This document shows, piece after piece, positions 16,878 through 25,607 of a stretch of 64,000 bases of DNA. The DNA is from JANXSS01 sp040385645 (GTDB lineage Bacteria > Pseudomonadota > Gammaproteobacteria > Burkholderiales > Burkholderiaceae_D). The notes below the pieces were generated by a model that was not told where the DNA came from, ran no database searches, and worked only from the letters and a program-made list of their open reading frames with translations. The stretch lies in the NCBI GenBank assembly GCA_040385645.1, contig JAZKGZ010000018.1, positions 1 through 64,000 on the forward strand, given 5' to 3'. The position numbers were made by a program, and so were the translations under genes. Every line of letters begins with the position of its first letter. Within the stretch, counting starts at the first letter, position 1.

Positions 16878-17651
16878 ATGCGCATGAAAACCGATCATCA
16901 GGTTCTGCCACGGCGAACCGTGCACCTTTCAATTGTCATTCCAGTGTTCAACGAAGCGGCCGTCATCGGCCAGACGCTGGCAGCTGCGGTCGCTGCCGTA
17001 GCTGTAGCAGATCTCGAGGCAGAAATCATCGTTGTCGACGGCGGCAGCAGCGATGCCACGATGCATTCAGCGATGGCGTCGACCCAAGCTTATGCCATAC
17101 AAGAAAGCTGCCGGTTCCAAATAATCCAAGCGCCGCGCGGCCGCGCTGCCCAGATGAATGCTGGTGCCGCTCTGGCAACCGGGGATGTGCTGCTGTTCCT
17201 GCATGCCGATACGCTGTTGCCTGCCGGGGCGGGGCGCGCCGTTATCGATGGGCTGCGCAACATCCGCGGGCTGCCCCCGACCCCTTCGTCCTGGGGCCGC
17301 TTCGACGTGCAGATCGCTGGCCGTGCCCGGATGTTGAAAGTCGTGGCGCGCTGCATGAACCTTCGCTCCCGCCTGACCGGCATTGCAACCGGCGACCAGG
17401 CCATCTTCGTCACCCGTGAGGCCTTCGCGGCTGCAGGCGGTTTTCCGATCCAGCCGCTGATGGAAGACATCGCGCTGTCCCGCACATTAAAACAACGCTG
17501 TGCACCAGTGTGCCTGCATTTAAAGGTCGTCACTTCAGAGCGTCGCTGGGAGTGCAATGGCGTGTGGCGCACCATCTTGTTGATGTGGACATTGCGTTTG
17601 CGCTATTGGCTCGGTGCGTCGCCCGAGTGCTTGAAACGGGCCTACAAATGA
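16878..17651 (+). CDS. Glycosyltransferase, TIGR04283 type (rSAM/selenodomain-associated transferase 2)
   Basis: This 257-residue family 2-like glycosyltransferase starts at ATG 16878, five bases after the previous stop. It shows the nucleotide-sugar fold: LSIVIPVFNEA, then IIVVDGGSSDAT, the RGRAAQMNAGA segment, the metal-binding-type LLFLHADTLLP, and GDQAIFVTREAF followed by GGFPIQPLMED. This subfamily is known to travel with ArsS-type radical SAM genes. It may move a sugar onto or from the arsenic-containing intermediate; donor and acceptor are unknown. Its stop overlaps the next start (ATGA at 17648). Confidence 0.88.
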   Translation: MRMKTDHQVLPRRTVHLSIVIPVFNEAAVIGQTLAAAVAAVAVADLEAEIIVVDGGSSDATMHSAMASTQAYAIQESCRFQIIQAPRGRAAQMNAGAALATGDVLLFLHADTLLPAGAGRAVIDGLRNIRGLPPTPSSWGRFDVQIAGRARMLKVVARCMNLRSRLTGIATGDQAIFVTREAFAAAGGFPIQPLMEDIALSRTLKQRCAPVCLHLKVVTSERRWECNGVWRTILLMWTLRLRYWLGASPECLKRAYK

Positions 17652-18262
17652 GCCAGCGCTGCGCGATCATCATATTCGCCAAAGCACCAATGGCCGGGCT
17701 GGCCAAGACCCGGTTGATTCCCGCACTCGGTGCCGATGGCGCCGCCGCACTGGCGGAGCGCATGCTCGACTGGACGCTGGCAGCGGCCACCGCAGCCGAT
17801 ATCGGTCCTGTAATCTTATGCTGTACGCCCACGACCGGCCATCCGGCGTTTGCCAGTGCAGTCGAGCAATACGGTGTGATATTGGGCGAGCAGGGCGAGG
17901 GCGACCTAGGGGCGCGCATGAACCGGGCACTGACGTTGGCATTACAAAATCATTCGGCCGCGCTCGTCATCGGCACGGATTGCCCGACACTCGACGCGGA
18001 CCATCTGCGCCGCGCCGCCAGCATGCTGAGGACCACGCCGGCAGTTTTTATTCCGGCAACCGATGGCGGTTACGTATTGGCCGGCCTTTCTGTCCCAATG
18101 CCAACACTGTTCGAAGCGATTGCGTGGAGTACCGATCGTGTAATGGCGCAAACCCGCGAGCGCTTAACATCGATAAAGGTGGTTGCAGCGGAGTTGTCGC
18201 CGATGCAGGATATCGACGTGCCGGCCGATCTGATGCATTTACCTCGGGAGTGGCTGAAATGA
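17648..18262 (+). CDS. Nucleotidyl/glycosyltransferase-like, TIGR04282 type (rSAM/selenodomain-associated transferase 1)
   Basis: The 204-residue protein starts at the ATG overlapping the preceding stop; a longer frame back to 17510 only shadows the previous gene. The nucleotidyltransferase-like fold is clear: IIFAKAPMAGLAKTRLIPALG at the start (split around the KTR loop), LGARMNRAL, the VIGTDCPTLD segment with a DxP acidic site, and ATDGGYVLAGL. It resembles CofC and related sugar-nucleotide transferases. Families TIGR04282 and TIGR04283 occur as a pair in ArsS clusters, as here. Exact reaction unknown. Confidence 0.88.
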   Translation: MSQRCAIIIFAKAPMAGLAKTRLIPALGADGAAALAERMLDWTLAAATAADIGPVILCCTPTTGHPAFASAVEQYGVILGEQGEGDLGARMNRALTLALQNHSAALVIGTDCPTLDADHLRRAASMLRTTPAVFIPATDGGYVLAGLSVPMPTLFEAIAWSTDRVMAQTRERLTSIKVVAAELSPMQDIDVPADLMHLPREWLK

Positions 18263-19050
18263 AGTGGATGGAGTGCGCGATGGGGAACATGTCGGTTGCC
18301 TTGGTCATGTGGGTGCTTCCGAGTGCGCATGCCGAGAATCCGGTGCCGCTGTTTTCCGGGATGGCACTTGGAACGGACGTCGTTGGCTGGAAACCGTTAA
18401 AACCATCCTCGAGTGCCGCGGACACGGTGTATGCACTGGTACGCGACGGCGACGCTGTGGTGCTGAAGGCCACCGCACAACGTTCGATGTCGGGCTTAAT
18501 TCATGCAACGCGAATCGATGTGCGACAGTACCCGCGCATCCGCTGGCGCTGGAAGATTGCGGCACCGGTAGCCGGTGCCGATCTGCGCACCAAAGCTGGC
18601 GACGATTATGCTGCCCGGCTGTATGTCATGTTCGACTACCCCGTGGAGAAGCTGTCGTTTGCCACCAGGACAAAATTGAAACTGGCAGAAGCGTTGTATG
18701 GGCAGTCAATCCCCAGTGCAGCGCTGAACTACGTCTGGGACAATCGCCAGCCGGTCGGCACCATCGCGCCGAATGCCTATACCGATCGCGCACGGATGAT
18801 CGTCGTCGAAAGCGGCGCCACCAAGGCAGGTAAGTGGGTGACCGAGACCCGGGATCTGGCGGCGGACTTTCGCGCCGCGTTCGGCGAGGATGCGCCGGGT
18901 ATCGTCGCTGTGGCCTTGGCTACTGATACCGACAATACCGGGGAAACTGCCACTGCCTGGTATGGGGACGTAGAGTTCTTGCCGTCTTCCGTTGGCTCGA
19001 CCTCAACACCGATACAGACACCGTCGCCAATATTGACGCCACTGCGATGA
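18259..19050 (+). CDS. DUF3047 secreted protein
   Basis: From ATG 18259, which overlaps the previous stop by 4 bases, the product is 263 residues. The first 25 residues form a signal peptide ending in a likely cleavage site (SAHAEN). The body shows DUF3047 hallmarks: WKPLKPSS, the PRIRWRWKI segment, DDYAARLYVMFDYP, then LNYVWDN and the late block FGEDAPGIVAVALATDTDNT. The protein is predicted to be periplasmic. Family function is unknown; here it is locked into the arsS operon by overlaps on both sides. The last 20 residues are Ser/Thr/Pro-rich. Confidence 0.8.
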   Translation: MKWMECAMGNMSVALVMWVLPSAHAENPVPLFSGMALGTDVVGWKPLKPSSSAADTVYALVRDGDAVVLKATAQRSMSGLIHATRIDVRQYPRIRWRWKIAAPVAGADLRTKAGDDYAARLYVMFDYPVEKLSFATRTKLKLAEALYGQSIPSAALNYVWDNRQPVGTIAPNAYTDRARMIVVESGATKAGKWVTETRDLAADFRAAFGEDAPGIVAVALATDTDNTGETATAWYGDVEFLPSSVGSTSTPIQTPSPILTPLR

Positions 19051-20222
19051 GTAGCCCGCCTTCGGGTGTGTTGCCTGGGAACGGCCCTCGGCGGCTGGTG
19101 CTGGTCGGAGCCGGGCATGCGCATGCGCAAGTGCTACGTAGCCTTGCCCTGTATCCAGTCGATAATCTGGAGATCACGGTGATCTCGCCTTTTACCCAAG
19201 CGCCGTATTCCGGCATGATGCCGGCCTGGCTGGCGGGTGATTATTCCTGGGACGCATGCTGTATCGACTTCGACCGGCTTTGCCAGCGCGCCGGCGCACG
19301 AATGATCGTCGATAGCGTGACGAGCATAGACCCCGATGCACGAATCGTCATGCTCCAAGGCAGTGGGCAGCTCGGCTACGAACGGCTGTCGATCAATATC
19401 GGTTCGACAGTGGATGCGCCGATTTCAAGCAGCATGCATGCCGCGTTGATGCGCATAGTGCCGATGCGGCCGCTGTCGGCGTTGCGCGAGCGCTGGCAGG
19501 GCGTGCTGGACGATATCGGGAAACTTCCGGTCGGTGCCAATTACAGGGTCGTGATGGTTGGCGGCGGGGCGGCGGGCATTGAAAGCATTCTCTCGGTACA
19601 CCATCGGCTGACCACAATCGCACCGGGTGTCGCTTTCCGGTTCACTCTGGTCACACAAGGCGATGTCCTTGTGCCAAGCCTGTCGGGGGCTGCCGGCAAG
19701 ATCTTGCGGCGACATTTGCATCGGCGCGGCATCGAGATAAAGACCGGATGTTCCGTAAAAGAGATTAAAAATGGGATGGTGGTCGATGATGCCGGTCAGT
19801 CGGTTCCAGCCGATCTGGTGCTGTGGGCAACCGGCGCGCAGTCATTTACCTGGCCACGCAAAAGTGGTATTTCCTGTAACGCGGCAGGTTTTATCCGTAT
19901 CGATGCAATGTTACGATCGAGCTCGCATCCGGATATCTTTGCCGCCGGCGATTGCGCGGACTGGAAAGCGAGTTTGCCGAAAGCTGGTGTATATGCCGTA
20001 CGCATGGGGCCTGTGCTGGCCCATAATCTGCGAGCGTCGTTCGCGGATGCCGCCTTGAAAATGTACCAGCCGCAGCGGCGCTATCTGGTTCTGGTTGGTA
20101 CAGGCGATCGGCACGCAGTCGCGTCGTGGGGGCCTTTTGGCTGGAGCGGTGCATGGGTTTACCGGTTCAAGCAGCGTATCGACCGGCGTTTTCTGGCGCG
20201 CTACGGCACGATGTCGATGTAA
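19047..20222 (+). CDS. FAD-dependent oxidoreductase resembling the N-terminal half of SelD fusions (TIGR03169 type)
   Basis: The 391-residue flavoprotein starts at an ATG overlapping the DUF3047 stop. It has the dinucleotide loop LVGAGHAHAQVL at 19-30, where GHAHxxVL is the mark of the TIGR03169 family found fused ahead of selenophosphate synthetase. A second loop, VVMVGGGAAGIE, lies near residue 170. The C-terminal FAD signature is FAAGDCADW. No SelD domain follows, so this is the stand-alone form. NDH-2-like proteins share the fold, but the HAH motif favours the SelD-associated group. It may oxidise or reduce a selenium or arsenic intermediate; inference only. Confidence 0.82.
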   Translation: MSSPPSGVLPGNGPRRLVLVGAGHAHAQVLRSLALYPVDNLEITVISPFTQAPYSGMMPAWLAGDYSWDACCIDFDRLCQRAGARMIVDSVTSIDPDARIVMLQGSGQLGYERLSINIGSTVDAPISSSMHAALMRIVPMRPLSALRERWQGVLDDIGKLPVGANYRVVMVGGGAAGIESILSVHHRLTTIAPGVAFRFTLVTQGDVLVPSLSGAAGKILRRHLHRRGIEIKTGCSVKEIKNGMVVDDAGQSVPADLVLWATGAQSFTWPRKSGISCNAAGFIRIDAMLRSSSHPDIFAAGDCADWKASLPKAGVYAVRMGPVLAHNLRASFADAALKMYQPQRRYLVLVGTGDRHAVASWGPFGWSGAWVYRFKQRIDRRFLARYGTMSM

Positions 20223-20249
20223 GCATTCAAATTTATTGGAAAAACTTCG

Positions 20250-21113
20250 ATGATCTCAAAACTACTAGTCGCTTCGATTGTCGCCATGGCGGCTTGCACC
20301 GTTCACGCAGCGGATCTGCCGGCACTAAAATTCGGTGTGGGGCTGTTTCAACCAGACAAGGAGAAAAACGATGCCACCTACCGTCCTCTGGCACTTTATC
20401 TATCGAAAAAACTTGGTCGGGCTGTCGAGCTTCGTACCGTCGATACGTGGGAAGGCTTGGCAAAATCACTCGCCAACGGTGAAACCGACATCGCACTGCT
20501 AGGGCCGTGGGGCTACGTGCTCGCCAACAATGAATCGGGTGCCCAGGCAGTCTCGACGATACTCTACGACGGCAAGCCCGAATACTTCGGGATCATCGTG
20601 ACTCATCCGGATTCCGGCATTAAAAGTATGGCCGATCTGAAAGGGAAAACCTTCGCGTTCGGCGACAAGGGGTCGACCTCGGGCTATCTCATTCCCCTGC
20701 ATTATTTCATGCAACAAGGAATCGATCCGGAAACCTATTTCAGCAAGGTGCTGTACACCAAGCATCAGGCAATTGAAATGCAGGTCAGTGCGGGGGCACT
20801 CGATGCAGGCGCAGATTACAACCGTAACCGTAACGCCATGATCGAGTCCGGGCTCATCAAGGCCGATCGCTCCCGCATCATCTGGCAATCGGCACCGCTG
20901 CCCAACGATGCAGTCGCCATCAGCAAGTCGCTGTTCCAGGACAAGACCCTGGTGACACGCCTGCAGACAGCATTGACGGAGGTCGGCGCGGCTCTGCAGG
21001 CTGATCCGGGCTTGCTTCCAGCGCACTACACCGGTTTCGTCGTGCGCGACAACGGCTTCTACAAACCCATTCGCGATGCCGGTCTTGCGACAGGAAAACT
21101 CCAGCCGAAATGA
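20250..21113 (+). CDS. PhnD-type periplasmic oxyanion-binding protein
   Basis: This 287-residue ABC transporter binding protein has a clean signal peptide (first 21 residues, ending VHAAD). The type 2 periplasmic binding fold follows: LKFGVGLFQPDK, the LSKKLGRAVELRTVDTWEGL segment, DIALLGPWGYVLA, and KTFAFGDKGSTSGYLIP, which is the oxyanion-contact loop of PhnD/PtxB proteins. It begins 27 bases after the flavoprotein and leads a D-E-C transporter set. PhnD relatives bind phosphonates, phosphite or, in a proposed subgroup (TIGR04553), selenate. No C-P lyase genes are present, so an arsenic- or selenium-containing substrate is worth considering. Confidence 0.88.
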   Translation: MISKLLVASIVAMAACTVHAADLPALKFGVGLFQPDKEKNDATYRPLALYLSKKLGRAVELRTVDTWEGLAKSLANGETDIALLGPWGYVLANNESGAQAVSTILYDGKPEYFGIIVTHPDSGIKSMADLKGKTFAFGDKGSTSGYLIPLHYFMQQGIDPETYFSKVLYTKHQAIEMQVSAGALDAGADYNRNRNAMIESGLIKADRSRIIWQSAPLPNDAVAISKSLFQDKTLVTRLQTALTEVGAALQADPGLLPAHYTGFVVRDNGFYKPIRDAGLATGKLQPK

Positions 21114-21988
21114 GCGATCCGGTTCGCCTTGCGTCAAACCCGCGCCTGTATTTCATTGGTTGGATGCTCGCCTACGCCGTGCTCACGGTGGCCTGCGTGT
21201 GGAGCCTGATTTCAGCCAACGACCTTTCGTTGGGCAGGCAGCCGTGGAGCAACTTGCAGAAAACCCTGTCTGAATTTTCTCAGCCCAGCATTTTGAATGC
21301 GTGGCGCGGCAATCCACGGCTGGAATACCGAAGTGACGACGGAACCTTGCTGCGGGTGGAGGACGAGCGTCTGATGGAACGTAAATTCCTGGTCAGCCTG
21401 GCCGCGGCAACCTGGGCGACGGTCAAGATCGCCACGCTCGGTTCTTTGCTGGCAGCCGTGGTTGCGTTGCCGCTTGGGCTACTCAGTGCCCGCAATTTGG
21501 GTGCGCCACGGCTGTTGCAACGGATAGTCACGGCGGTGCTCAATGCCTCGCGCGCCGTCCATACGCTAGTGTTCGGCCTGGTGTTCGTCGGCATCATGGG
21601 GCTGGGCTCGACTGCCGGGCTACTGGCCATTGCAGCGCACTCCCTGGGTACCTACGGCAAGCTATATGCTGAGAGCATCGAAACGCTCGACATGGGGGCG
21701 ATCGATGCAGTCCGCGCGGTCGGCGCCAGTCCGATACAAGTATTTTTTACAGCGGTGTGGCCGGCGGTACTGCCACAGCTGCTGTCGAGTCATCTGTATA
21801 TCTGGGAATACAATATTCGCGATGCGACCATCCTCGGCATGGTCGGTGCCGGCGGGCTCGGGTTATTGATTTCGGAAGCCGTCTCGCTTTTTCAATGGGA
21901 CCGCCTGGCGACCATTTTATTGGTGGTCATCATGCTGGTGACGCTGTTCGATGCCGGCAGCCGGCGCGTGCGCAAGGCACTGCAATGA
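21110..21988 (+). CDS. PhnE-type ABC transporter permease
   Basis: The 292-residue inner-membrane permease has about six hydrophobic segments. The first lies near residues 15-35, followed by a periplasmic loop of about 70 residues. The coupling motif (EAA type) reads DAVRAVGASPIQVF, and GAGGLGLLISEA is a conserved PhnE segment. The start overlaps the binding-protein stop (ATGA) and the stop overlaps the ATPase start (ATGA), so all three subunits are translationally coupled. It forms the membrane channel of the transporter at 20250-22764. Confidence 0.9.
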   Translation: MSDPVRLASNPRLYFIGWMLAYAVLTVACVWSLISANDLSLGRQPWSNLQKTLSEFSQPSILNAWRGNPRLEYRSDDGTLLRVEDERLMERKFLVSLAAATWATVKIATLGSLLAAVVALPLGLLSARNLGAPRLLQRIVTAVLNASRAVHTLVFGLVFVGIMGLGSTAGLLAIAAHSLGTYGKLYAESIETLDMGAIDAVRAVGASPIQVFFTAVWPAVLPQLLSSHLYIWEYNIRDATILGMVGAGGLGLLISEAVSLFQWDRLATILLVVIMLVTLFDAGSRRVRKALQ

Positions 21989-22764
21989 ATGCTTCGTGCG
22001 GCGCGATTCAACTGCGGCAGGTCAGCGCGCGCATTGGCGCGAACACGATCCTTCACAATATTAACCTTCAGGTACGGTACGGCGAGCGCATCGGCATCCT
22101 GGGTCATAACGGTGCAGGGAAATCGACATTGCTCAGGCTGCTTGCGGGTACCTTGACAGCTTCCCACGGCAAAATTCTGGTACTGGGCCAGGATCTCGGC
22201 CTGCCTCAGACCCGACGCGAGCGCCAGACTTTACATACGCAGATTGGGCAGATCTTCCGGGGTCTGCATCTGGTAGGGCGGTTGACCGCGCTCGAGAACG
22301 CACTAGTCGGATGCCTGGCCCGAAATCGCTCGCCAACCACCTGGGCGCGTCTGTTTCCTGCCACCGAAACCGACCGTGCAACCGCATTAATGCATGCGGT
22401 CGGGCTTGCCGATCGCAGCCACCTTCGCGCAGATCGATTGTCCGGTGGCGAACGGCAGAAAGTGGCCATCGTGCGCCTGCTCTTGCAACGCCCGAGGTTG
22501 ATCCTGGCAGACGAGCCGACCTCTGCGCTCGATCCGGTTGCGTCGGTTGCCATGGCGAATATGCTTTCTGCGATGGCCAAGGTCGAGGGCGCCGCAATGT
22601 TGACGGTGGTCCACAAGCCGGACTTGCTGCCACTAGTGGCCGACCGGGTAATCGGTCTGGATGCCGGCCAGCTCGCTTTCGACTTGTCGGTCAGCGAACT
22701 CACGGCAGACAAGCTACGCGCCTTTTATGAAAAAGCCGGTACGGCGGTCAACGACCGCGCATGA
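21985..22764 (+). CDS. PhnC-type ABC transporter ATPase
   Basis: From ATG 21985 the product is 259 residues; a longer open frame back to 21757 lies inside the permease gene. All ABC motifs are present: Walker A GHNGAGKSTLL, Q-loop in TQIGQIFRG, signature LSGGERQKVAI, Walker B LILADEPTSALD and the switch histidine VVHKP. It energises the PhnD/PhnE-type uptake system and is the last gene of the operon. The next gene (treY) is convergent 62 bases on. Confidence 0.9.
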   Translation: MNASCGAIQLRQVSARIGANTILHNINLQVRYGERIGILGHNGAGKSTLLRLLAGTLTASHGKILVLGQDLGLPQTRRERQTLHTQIGQIFRGLHLVGRLTALENALVGCLARNRSPTTWARLFPATETDRATALMHAVGLADRSHLRADRLSGGERQKVAIVRLLLQRPRLILADEPTSALDPVASVAMANMLSAMAKVEGAAMLTVVHKPDLLPLVADRVIGLDAGQLAFDLSVSELTADKLRAFYEKAGTAVNDRA

Positions 22765-22826
22765 GCGCAGGCATACCTAATTGCGCACATATGTTCATGC
22801 CCTCGGCTGTTCTGTGACGATGCCGC

Positions 22827-25607
22827 TTAAGCTGCCGGTGCGCTGACCAGAACTGCTACCGTCGCCTCGGCCAGCGCGACGGCAACTGCCAGTCCGCCGT
22901 CCTCCGATTGCTGGGACGTGTTGGTCAATACATTGGTCCATGTCGTCGCTGCGCCAGCGGGAAGGGCTACCACGGTATCGTCCCACCGAGTCGCTGGGAT
23001 AAACGGCATGCCGGTACCGATGGTCAAGTCGGCAGCCAGTCTCGTAACGATCACGACCACATCGATGCCATTTCGGTAACGTCGGAAAGCGAACAGGTGT
23101 CCGGCAAGAGGTCCGAGGATGGCAAGCGGCTCGTAAAGGCCGGTGGCAAAAACCTCGGCATACTGCCGCCGACATGTCAGGATACTGTGAAGGATGCGCT
23201 GTTTCAGGGCGCCGGTCTGCCAGGAAATTTCGCCGAGGCGTCGGTCGGCATTCGCGTCCAAAATTTCGGCGCGTGCCTGGTAATCAACCGGTTGTCTGTT
23301 GTCCGGATCGACCAGGCTGAAATCCCATAAATCCGTTCCTTGATATAAGTCCGGCATACCGGGCAGGGTCAGGCGCAGGACCATCTGCGTCAAGCTATTG
23401 ACGATGCCTGCCGGAATAATTTCATGCACCCAGGCCGCCAGCTCGGCAACGAACACATTGCCGTGCAGATTCGACAGGATCGCTTCCAGAAAATCGTCGC
23501 ATGCCTGTTCGTACGCCACATTCGGTTCAACCCAGTCCGTGCTGGTCTTGGCTTCGCGTAGTGCTTTTTGCTGCCATTGACTTACGCGTTGCTTTAGTTC
23601 TGCAATGCCAACCGCATCGTCGGCAGCCAACCCGATCGGCCAAGCGCCGACCAAAATTTGATAAAGCATCGCTTCGTCGGCGGCCGACGGTGCCTGAGAT
23701 TGCGTAGCCTGCGGTGCACGATGGCGCGCGTTCATCATGCGCCAGCGCTTGAGGTATTCTCGCCAATGCTGCGGTATTTCGCTCAACACCGCAAGGCGTG
23801 CTGTGACATCCTCGCCCCGTTTGTGGTCGTGGGTAGCCGTGGCCAGCATGGCATGAGGAGAATTGGTAGCCCGTGCTTTGCAAGCGGCATCGAACCGAGC
23901 CGGGGACAGTGCAAATTGGCCGGGATCGGAGCCAACCTGATTACGCGACAACAAGCGCCCGTAGCGGTAAAAAGCTGTGTCTTCGACGGACTTTGCCACC
24001 AAGGGTGGGGTCAATTGTTGAAACCGCCTGATCGCCCGCGCCTGCATTGCAGATGCCTGCTGGTCGCACATTATTTCGCCGCCAAGCCAGATATCGAGTT
24101 GCGTAAGCAAATCAAGGTCGGCACGATTGATGTGTGGGCGGGCATCCGCCACCGCCTGAGTAAAGACTTTCTGATCCGACGATTCCCGCATACCGTTTTG
24201 CACATACGTGCGATACACCGGAAACTGCACCAACAATTCCGTGAAGACTCGCCGGATTGCATTGAATGAGTAGTCTCGCGTAACAAGGCTGGTTCGCGCC
24301 AGATCTACTAATGCCTGGCAGGCCGCGTCGAATTCTGCGGCCAGATTCGATATCAGCAATTGCCGGCGCGCTACACGTACCTCTTCATCAAACGATGCCG
24401 CACCCGGGCTGATTTCTGCCCAAGCCAGATCTAGTTCGGCAACACCGTCCGCTGCATGCAGTAGGGCGCCGACTTGATCCATAAAGTCGTAGCCGGTCGT
24501 GCCGTCTACTTGCCAGTCGCTGCGCAGCATCTCATCGGCTGCCAGAATTTTTTCTACGACGATATATGCCGGGCCATCGTCGCCCTGGGGTCTGCGCGGA
24601 GCGCGTTCGGAAAGCGACTGGCGCAGTTTTTTACAATAGCCGGTCGGATCTGCCAGGCCATCGACGTGATCGATACGTACACCGTCGATCAACCCTTCTT
24701 CGTATAACCGGAACACCAATGCATGGGTAGTCTCGAACACTTCTTCGTTTTCTACACGCACGCCGGCGAGATCGGTCACTTCGAAGAACCGTCTCCAGTT
24801 CAAGCCATCGGCACCGTACCGCCACCAGGCCAGGCGGTAATGTTGTGCTTCGAGCAGAGCGTGCAGTTTTGCAGCGCCAGCGGGTGTGCTCGCATCGAAA
24901 AATGCCAAGGCCGACATGATCGCAGCTATCCCGGCAGGGCCGGTCGCTGTATCTTTCAACCGATTGCATACAGAGGCTGGTTCACTGCCAGCTGCCGTGT
25001 TTCCTATGTTTTCACATTCTGCAAGGATCGGTTTCAACATGGCCGAATCGGCATGACTCAATATCTGCGGGTAGCAACCGGGCGTAATGGGGAACCGATT
25101 CGAGTGGTAACCGACAAAAATTCTGCCGTCGCTATGATCGAATTGCAACTTCAACTCGCCAGCGGCCAGCACCTTGCCATATTGCTGGCCGAGAAACGGC
25201 AGCAATACCTTGCCGCGAATCGCGTCATCTGAGCGTTGCCAGTCGATGTCGAACCAGGTAGCGAAACGGCTGGCCTGACCCCATTCCAACACATGCTGCC
25301 ACCATGGATTGTTGGCACTGGCGATACCCATGTGATTAGGCACGATATCAATGATGAGGCCCATCCCGGCTTGATGCAGCCGGTCTACCAGCCGGCGCAA
25401 CCCGGCTTCGCCGCCGAGCGCCGGACTGACACATTCGACATCGACGCCGTCATAGCCGTGGGTGGAACCCGGCTGTGCGGTAAAAATCGGCGAGGCGTAT
25501 AAGTGGCTGATGCCTAACTTGGCGAAATAATCTACTGTTGCAGCGGCTGCATCGAAGCCGAAGTCTGCATGTAATTGCAGACGTGCAGTGGCGAGGGGAA
25601 TCGACAT
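22827..25607 (-). CDS. treY: Malto-oligosyltrehalose synthase TreY
   Basis: TreY converts the reducing end of a maltodextrin to a trehalosyl unit. The 926-residue GH13 protein has the TreY-type opening (ATARLQLHADFGFD), ISHLYASPIFTAQPGSTHGYD, and the barrel motifs IIDIVPNHMG and GVRIDHVDGLADP. A long insertion and a C-terminal domain containing LPGMPDLYQGTDLWDF follow, a segment typical of TreY. It works with TreZ, two genes upstream, to make trehalose from glycogen. Its ATG shares one base with the malQ stop. It is the last gene of the seven-gene operon. Confidence 0.96.
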   Translation of the reverse strand: MSIPLATARLQLHADFGFDAAAATVDYFAKLGISHLYASPIFTAQPGSTHGYDGVDVECVSPALGGEAGLRRLVDRLHQAGMGLIIDIVPNHMGIASANNPWWQHVLEWGQASRFATWFDIDWQRSDDAIRGKVLLPFLGQQYGKVLAAGELKLQFDHSDGRIFVGYHSNRFPITPGCYPQILSHADSAMLKPILAECENIGNTAAGSEPASVCNRLKDTATGPAGIAAIMSALAFFDASTPAGAAKLHALLEAQHYRLAWWRYGADGLNWRRFFEVTDLAGVRVENEEVFETTHALVFRLYEEGLIDGVRIDHVDGLADPTGYCKKLRQSLSERAPRRPQGDDGPAYIVVEKILAADEMLRSDWQVDGTTGYDFMDQVGALLHAADGVAELDLAWAEISPGAASFDEEVRVARRQLLISNLAAEFDAACQALVDLARTSLVTRDYSFNAIRRVFTELLVQFPVYRTYVQNGMRESSDQKVFTQAVADARPHINRADLDLLTQLDIWLGGEIMCDQQASAMQARAIRRFQQLTPPLVAKSVEDTAFYRYGRLLSRNQVGSDPGQFALSPARFDAACKARATNSPHAMLATATHDHKRGEDVTARLAVLSEIPQHWREYLKRWRMMNARHRAPQATQSQAPSAADEAMLYQILVGAWPIGLAADDAVGIAELKQRVSQWQQKALREAKTSTDWVEPNVAYEQACDDFLEAILSNLHGNVFVAELAAWVHEIIPAGIVNSLTQMVLRLTLPGMPDLYQGTDLWDFSLVDPDNRQPVDYQARAEILDANADRRLGEISWQTGALKQRILHSILTCRRQYAEVFATGLYEPLAILGPLAGHLFAFRRYRNGIDVVVIVTRLAADLTIGTGMPFIPATRWDDTVVALPAGAATTWTNVLTNTSQQSEDGGLAVAVALAEATVAVLVSAPAA

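Noticed and set aside
17818..18258. N-terminal extension of the DUF3047 gene
   Set aside because: The open frame upstream of 18259 is a shadow of the TIGR04282 gene; the ATG at 18259 overlaps the previous stop and starts a good signal peptide.
20250..22764. Phosphonate degradation locus
   Set aside because: Only the transporter subunits are present; there is no phnG-to-M set, phnX or phnW, so a phosphonate-use label is not supported.
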